Of a stretch of 8,695 nucleotides of DNA, positions 6,722 through 8,695 are shown one piece after another. The notes beneath the pieces were generated by a model, which did no database searches, was not told the origin of the DNA, and worked only from the letters and a program-made list of their open reading frames with translations. Made by a program: the position numbers and the translations under genes. The DNA is from Acidimicrobiia bacterium (lineage in GTDB: Bacteria; Actinomycetota; Acidimicrobiia; Spongiisociales; ZC4RG35), in NCBI GenBank assembly GCA_025929005.1, contig JAICND010000036.1:1-8695 (forward strand), given 5' to 3'. Each line of letters starts with the position of its first letter. Positions within the stretch are counted from its first letter, which is position 1.

Positions 6722-7330
6722 GTGACCGGTGTGTACATCGCCCTCGAAGGTGGAGATGGAGCGGGCAAGACCACGGTCGCAGCGCGCCTGGTCGAGCTGC
6801 TCGAAGAGAAAGGCGATACGGTCGTAGCCGTTCGCGAGCCGGGCGGGACTGCACTCGGTGAAGAGATACGACGATTGCTCCTCCACTCTTCTGACATGAC
6901 CGCCTGGTCCGAGGCTCTGCTGTTTGCTGCTCAGAGATCTCAGCTCGCAGCGGAAGTGATCGGTCCTGCGCTGGGCCGGGGTGAGGTAGTGATCGCCGAT
7001 CGCTCCTACTACTCGTCGCTGGCGTATCAGGGTGGAGGCCGTGCCCTCGATCCACAGCTCGTGCGGCTCATCAACGAGGCCGCCCTGGAGGGAGTGATAC
7101 CGGACCTGGTCGTCGTCCTGACCATTGACCCGGCGGAGGCGCTGGCGCGCCAGGCCGACCCCGACCGGATCGGGAGGCAAGGCGCCAAATTTCAGGAGGC
7201 GGTCGCCCGGGTGTATCGGGAACTAGCCCGCTCTGAACCCGATCGGGTCAGGCTGATCGAAATGGGTGACGACCCCGATGACGTCGCTCGGGCGATTTTC
7301 GCCATGATCGAAGAGAGGCGCCTTGGCTGA
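6722..7330 (+). CDS. tmk: Thymidylate kinase (dTMP kinase)
   Basis: This 202-residue enzyme phosphorylates dTMP to dTDP with ATP, an essential step in dTTP synthesis. Visible motifs are the P-loop EGGDGAGKTT (residues 9-18), REPGGT (38-43), the DR motif in VIADRSYYSSLAYQG (90-104; D93, R94) and a lid region ARQADPDRIGRQG (142-154) with several arginines. A P-loop without arginine and a lid with arginines resembles the E. coli (type II) arrangement. Length is normal. The GTG start at 6722 is chosen because it gives MTGVYIALEGGDG; a GTG at 6731 would shorten it by three residues. The only Shine-Dalgarno-like stretch, AAAGGA at 6701-6706, is rather far upstream, so translation may depend on coupling to the MFS gene. 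Its end overlaps holB by 8 bases. Confidence 0.97.
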   Translation: MTGVYIALEGGDGAGKTTVAARLVELLEEKGDTVVAVREPGGTALGEEIRRLLLHSSDMTAWSEALLFAAQRSQLAAEVIGPALGRGEVVIADRSYYSSLAYQGGGRALDPQLVRLINEAALEGVIPDLVVVLTIDPAEALARQADPDRIGRQGAKFQEAVARVYRELARSEPDRVRLIEMGDDPDDVARAIFAMIEERRLG

Positions 7331-8384
7331 AGTAACCGCGCAAGTTCGTTTCGATCTGTTTGCAGGGCTGATTGGTCACGGTCCCGTCGTGGAGCTTCTG
7401 CGCCGCGACGCCATTAATCCTGCCCATGCGTATTTGTTTGTTGGTCCCAACGGTGTGGGCAAAGCCCTTGTGGCAAAGGGGTTTGCCGGTCTCCTGCTTT
7501 GCCCGGAAGGGGCTCAACACGACGAGCCGTGTCGGTCCTGTCGCCGAATTCTGACCGGGAATCACCCGGACCTGGTGATGGTAGAGCCGGAAGGTAGGAC
7601 AAGTCTCGGGGTGGATCAGGCCCGAACCATGATCTCGCAGGCCTCGCTGGTCCCGGTGGAGTCGGTTCGAAGGGTTTTTCTCGTCGAGGAGGCCGGGATG
7701 ATGACCGAACAGGCAGCCAACGCCCTGCTCAAGACCCTGGAGGAACCAAACGCCTCGACTGTTTTCCTGTTGGTGGCCGAGTCCGAGGACGACTTCCCCC
7801 CAACGGTGGCGAGTCGATGTCGCCGGGTCCATCTCGGCCGCGTCCTTGAAGACGAACTGGTAACGGCTCTCGAGGACCGCGGGCTGGAGTCAACCGAAGC
7901 GCGGGTCGTGGCGCTAGTAGCAGGAGGAAGACCGGGGTTAGCCCTCTCGCTGGCTACCCGTCCTGAAGTAGCGGAACTGCGCAAGGCATGGCTGGGCGTG
8001 CCTGAGCGCGTGACCGGGCGACCCGGGGAGGCGTTTCTCCTCGCCGAGGAGGTCCTGGCGCTGATAGAACCGGTCGCCGCTGACCTGGCCGGTGAACAAC
8101 CAAACGCTGAGACCAAGGAACGCGCCCGCAAACGCGCCCTTCACACCCTCTTGACGAGTGGCCTGGAAATCCTCGCCTCCTGGTACGCCGACGCCGCCTC
8201 TCTGCAACTCGGCGGTCCGATTCGCAATCGTGACTTGTCCCTCCCGAGTCTCACCCAGATACCGCCGGGCCGCGCTATCGAAAACTCCGGGCGGGTTCTC
8301 GATGCCGTGGTCGACCTGACGGGCAATTTGCGCCCGCTTCCGCTTCTGGCATCGCTCTTCACGACCCTGGGCAGCGAGTCATAA
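7323..8384 (+). CDS. holB: DNA polymerase III subunit delta' (clamp-loader AAA+ subunit)
   Basis: The 353-residue protein is a clamp-loader AAA+ subunit. It has GHGPVVELLRR (18-28), a P-loop GPNGVGKA (41-48), HPDLVMVEPEG (81-91), NALLKTLEEP (133-142) and TVASRCRRV (161-169), whose SRC element supplies the arginine finger to the neighbouring subunit. The P-loop ends in GKA rather than GKS/T, which suggests weak or absent ATPase activity, as known for delta'. The zinc module retains C60, C70 and C73, but the second of the usual four cysteines is replaced around H66/D67. TTG 7323 follows GAGAGG (7313-7318) at good spacing and overlaps tmk by 8 bases, the usual tmk-holB linkage. DnaX is unlikely: the protein is short, lacks a C-terminal tau-like region, and the P-loop is degenerate. 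It ends with TAA 52 bases before tRNA-Thr. Confidence 0.95.
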   Translation: MAEVTAQVRFDLFAGLIGHGPVVELLRRDAINPAHAYLFVGPNGVGKALVAKGFAGLLLCPEGAQHDEPCRSCRRILTGNHPDLVMVEPEGRTSLGVDQARTMISQASLVPVESVRRVFLVEEAGMMTEQAANALLKTLEEPNASTVFLLVAESEDDFPPTVASRCRRVHLGRVLEDELVTALEDRGLESTEARVVALVAGGRPGLALSLATRPEVAELRKAWLGVPERVTGRPGEAFLLAEEVLALIEPVAADLAGEQPNAETKERARKRALHTLLTSGLEILASWYADAASLQLGGPIRNRDLSLPSLTQIPPGRAIENSGRVLDAVVDLTGNLRPLPLLASLFTTLGSES

Positions 8385-8397
8385 CGGGGATTCAGCT

Positions 8398-8420
8398 AAG
8401 GAGGCACGACCCCCCGCCTT
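8398..8420 (+). terminator. Possible terminator hairpin after holB
   Basis: AAGGAGG (8398-8404) can pair with CCGCCTT (8414-8420) with one A-G mismatch and a 9-base loop, and the T-containing stretch TTTATCATT follows. It lies 14 bases after the holB stop and just before tRNA-Thr, the expected place for the end of the MFS-tmk-holB transcript. The AAGGAGG also looks like a Shine-Dalgarno sequence, but no suitable start codon follows it. The hairpin is weak and the call is tentative. Confidence 0.3.
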
Positions 8421-8425
8421 TATCA

Positions 8426-8695
8426 TTAGCTGTCCAGCCAGCGTAGCTCAGTGGTAGAGCACTCGCCTCGTAAGCGAGCGGCCGTGGGTTCGATCCCCAC
8501 CGCTGGCTCTGGCTGTTGAGTCCCACACATGTCGCAAGTGGGAGATGTGTAGTTCTTGGCCCACCTGATTCCTTCAATCTGGCCATTTACGGGTTCCACT
8601 AGTCGAAGGTTTATCGCGGCAAATCCGTCCCACACGCACGAGTGGACGAAGTACACCTGATTTGAGGTCGCGTCATATGTCGCAAGCCAATCCAC
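8426..8695 (-). CDS. C-terminal part of a PD-(D/E)XK homing-endonuclease-like protein (I-Ssp6803I / PDDEXK_5 type), reading through tRNA-Thr
   Basis: The frame enters from the right edge, so the N-terminus and the PD-(D/E)XK catalytic core lie outside; the GTG at 8695 is probably internal. The visible start DWLATYDATSNQVYFV, then INLRLVEPVNGQ and GIRWAKNY resemble the C-terminal signature of a family known from the group I intron endonuclease I-Ssp6803I, with many free-standing actinobacterial members ('D.LAVY....D..Y.VP', 'LRL.PP.N.Q..GIRWA.DY'). This assignment rests on motif memory, not a search. Family members usually end soon after the GIRWA motif. Here the frame continues, and from about visible residue 63 to near the end it is simply the antisense of tRNA-Thr (AVGIEPTAARLRGECSTTEL, a well-known spurious translation), stopping at TAA 8428-8426. 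The tRNA-external part is about 53% GC by hand count, lower than the adjacent genes. Nuclease activity is not shown by the visible part. Confidence 0.6.
   Translation of the reverse strand: MDWLATYDATSNQVYFVHSCVWDGFAAINLRLVEPVNGQIEGIRWAKNYTSPTCDMCGTQQPEPAVGIEPTAARLRGECSTTELRWLDS
8437..8508 (+). tRNA. tRNA-Thr (anticodon CGU)
   Basis: A full cloverleaf folds without mismatches. The acceptor arms GCCAGCG (8437-8443) and CGCTGGC (8501-8507) pair in all seven positions. The D-arm is GCTC/GAGC, the anticodon stem is CTCGC/GCGAG (8462-8466 and 8474-8478) with loop CTCGTAA, and the T-arm is GTGGG/CCCAC (8484-8488 and 8496-8500) with loop TTCGATC. The anticodon CGT (8469-8471) reads the threonine codon ACG. 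The discriminator base is T8508. CCA is not encoded, so it is added after transcription. TATCAT at 8421-8426 resembles a -10 box upstream, but I see no matching -35. The opposite strand carries an open protein frame through the whole gene. Confidence 0.97.

Noticed and set aside
7142..7153. 12-bp palindrome CTGGCGCGCCAG inside tmk
   Set aside because: Falls in codons for LARQ of the lid region; perfect short GC palindromes are expected by chance at this base composition.
5945..7180. Minus-strand frame of 411 codons opposite the MFS and tmk genes
   Set aside because: It spans the junction of two well-supported genes and shows no domain or membrane pattern; it mirrors their codon bias.
8392..8586. 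A second minus-strand frame over the tRNA, containing GSNPRPLAYEASALPLSYAG
   Set aside because: This is the familiar spurious translation of tRNA antisense sequence, and the rest shows no family resemblance.

Overview
The window looks like a chromosomal segment of a high-GC actinobacterium (Actinomycetota), possibly an Acidimicrobiia-like lineage. The lineage is an inference from four things seen here: a PIN-PhoH fusion of mycobacterial PhoH2 type, a cysteine-free topoisomerase I with a lysine-rich tail, the gene order topA / MFS / tmk / holB, and frequent GTG and TTG starts. Most of the window is housekeeping.

Region 1 (1-2407, + strand): the 3' part of a histidine-phosphatase-family gene, a class I SAM methyltransferase that overlaps its end, then a PIN-PhoH (PhoH2-type) RNase/helicase. 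A perfect 7-bp hairpin just before PhoH2 buries both its Shine-Dalgarno sequence and part of its start codon.

Region 2 (2419-5186, - strand): DNA topoisomerase I (topA), followed by a 58-codon two-helix membrane protein whose GTG start overlaps the topA stop by four bases. These two converge on PhoH2 with only 11 bases between. The 5187-5260 gap is the divergent promoter region between topA and the MFS gene.

Region 3 (5261-8384, + strand): a tightly packed operon of an MFS-type membrane protein, thymidylate kinase (tmk) and the DNA polymerase III delta' subunit (holB). Tmk supplies dTDP for DNA synthesis, delta' is part of the clamp loader, and topA relaxes negative supercoils, so this is a replication-associated neighbourhood. 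In streptomycetes the MFS and Tmk domains are one polypeptide; here they are two genes 6 bases apart.

Region 4 (8385-8695): a complete tRNA-Thr(CGU) on the + strand, met on the opposite strand by the 3' end of a gene resembling the PD-(D/E)XK homing-endonuclease-like family (I-Ssp6803I type). The reading frame of that gene runs antisense through the whole tRNA before it stops, and its tRNA-external part has lower GC than the neighbouring genes. This junction is the most unusual part of the window. No CRISPR array, insertion sequence, rRNA or origin was seen.
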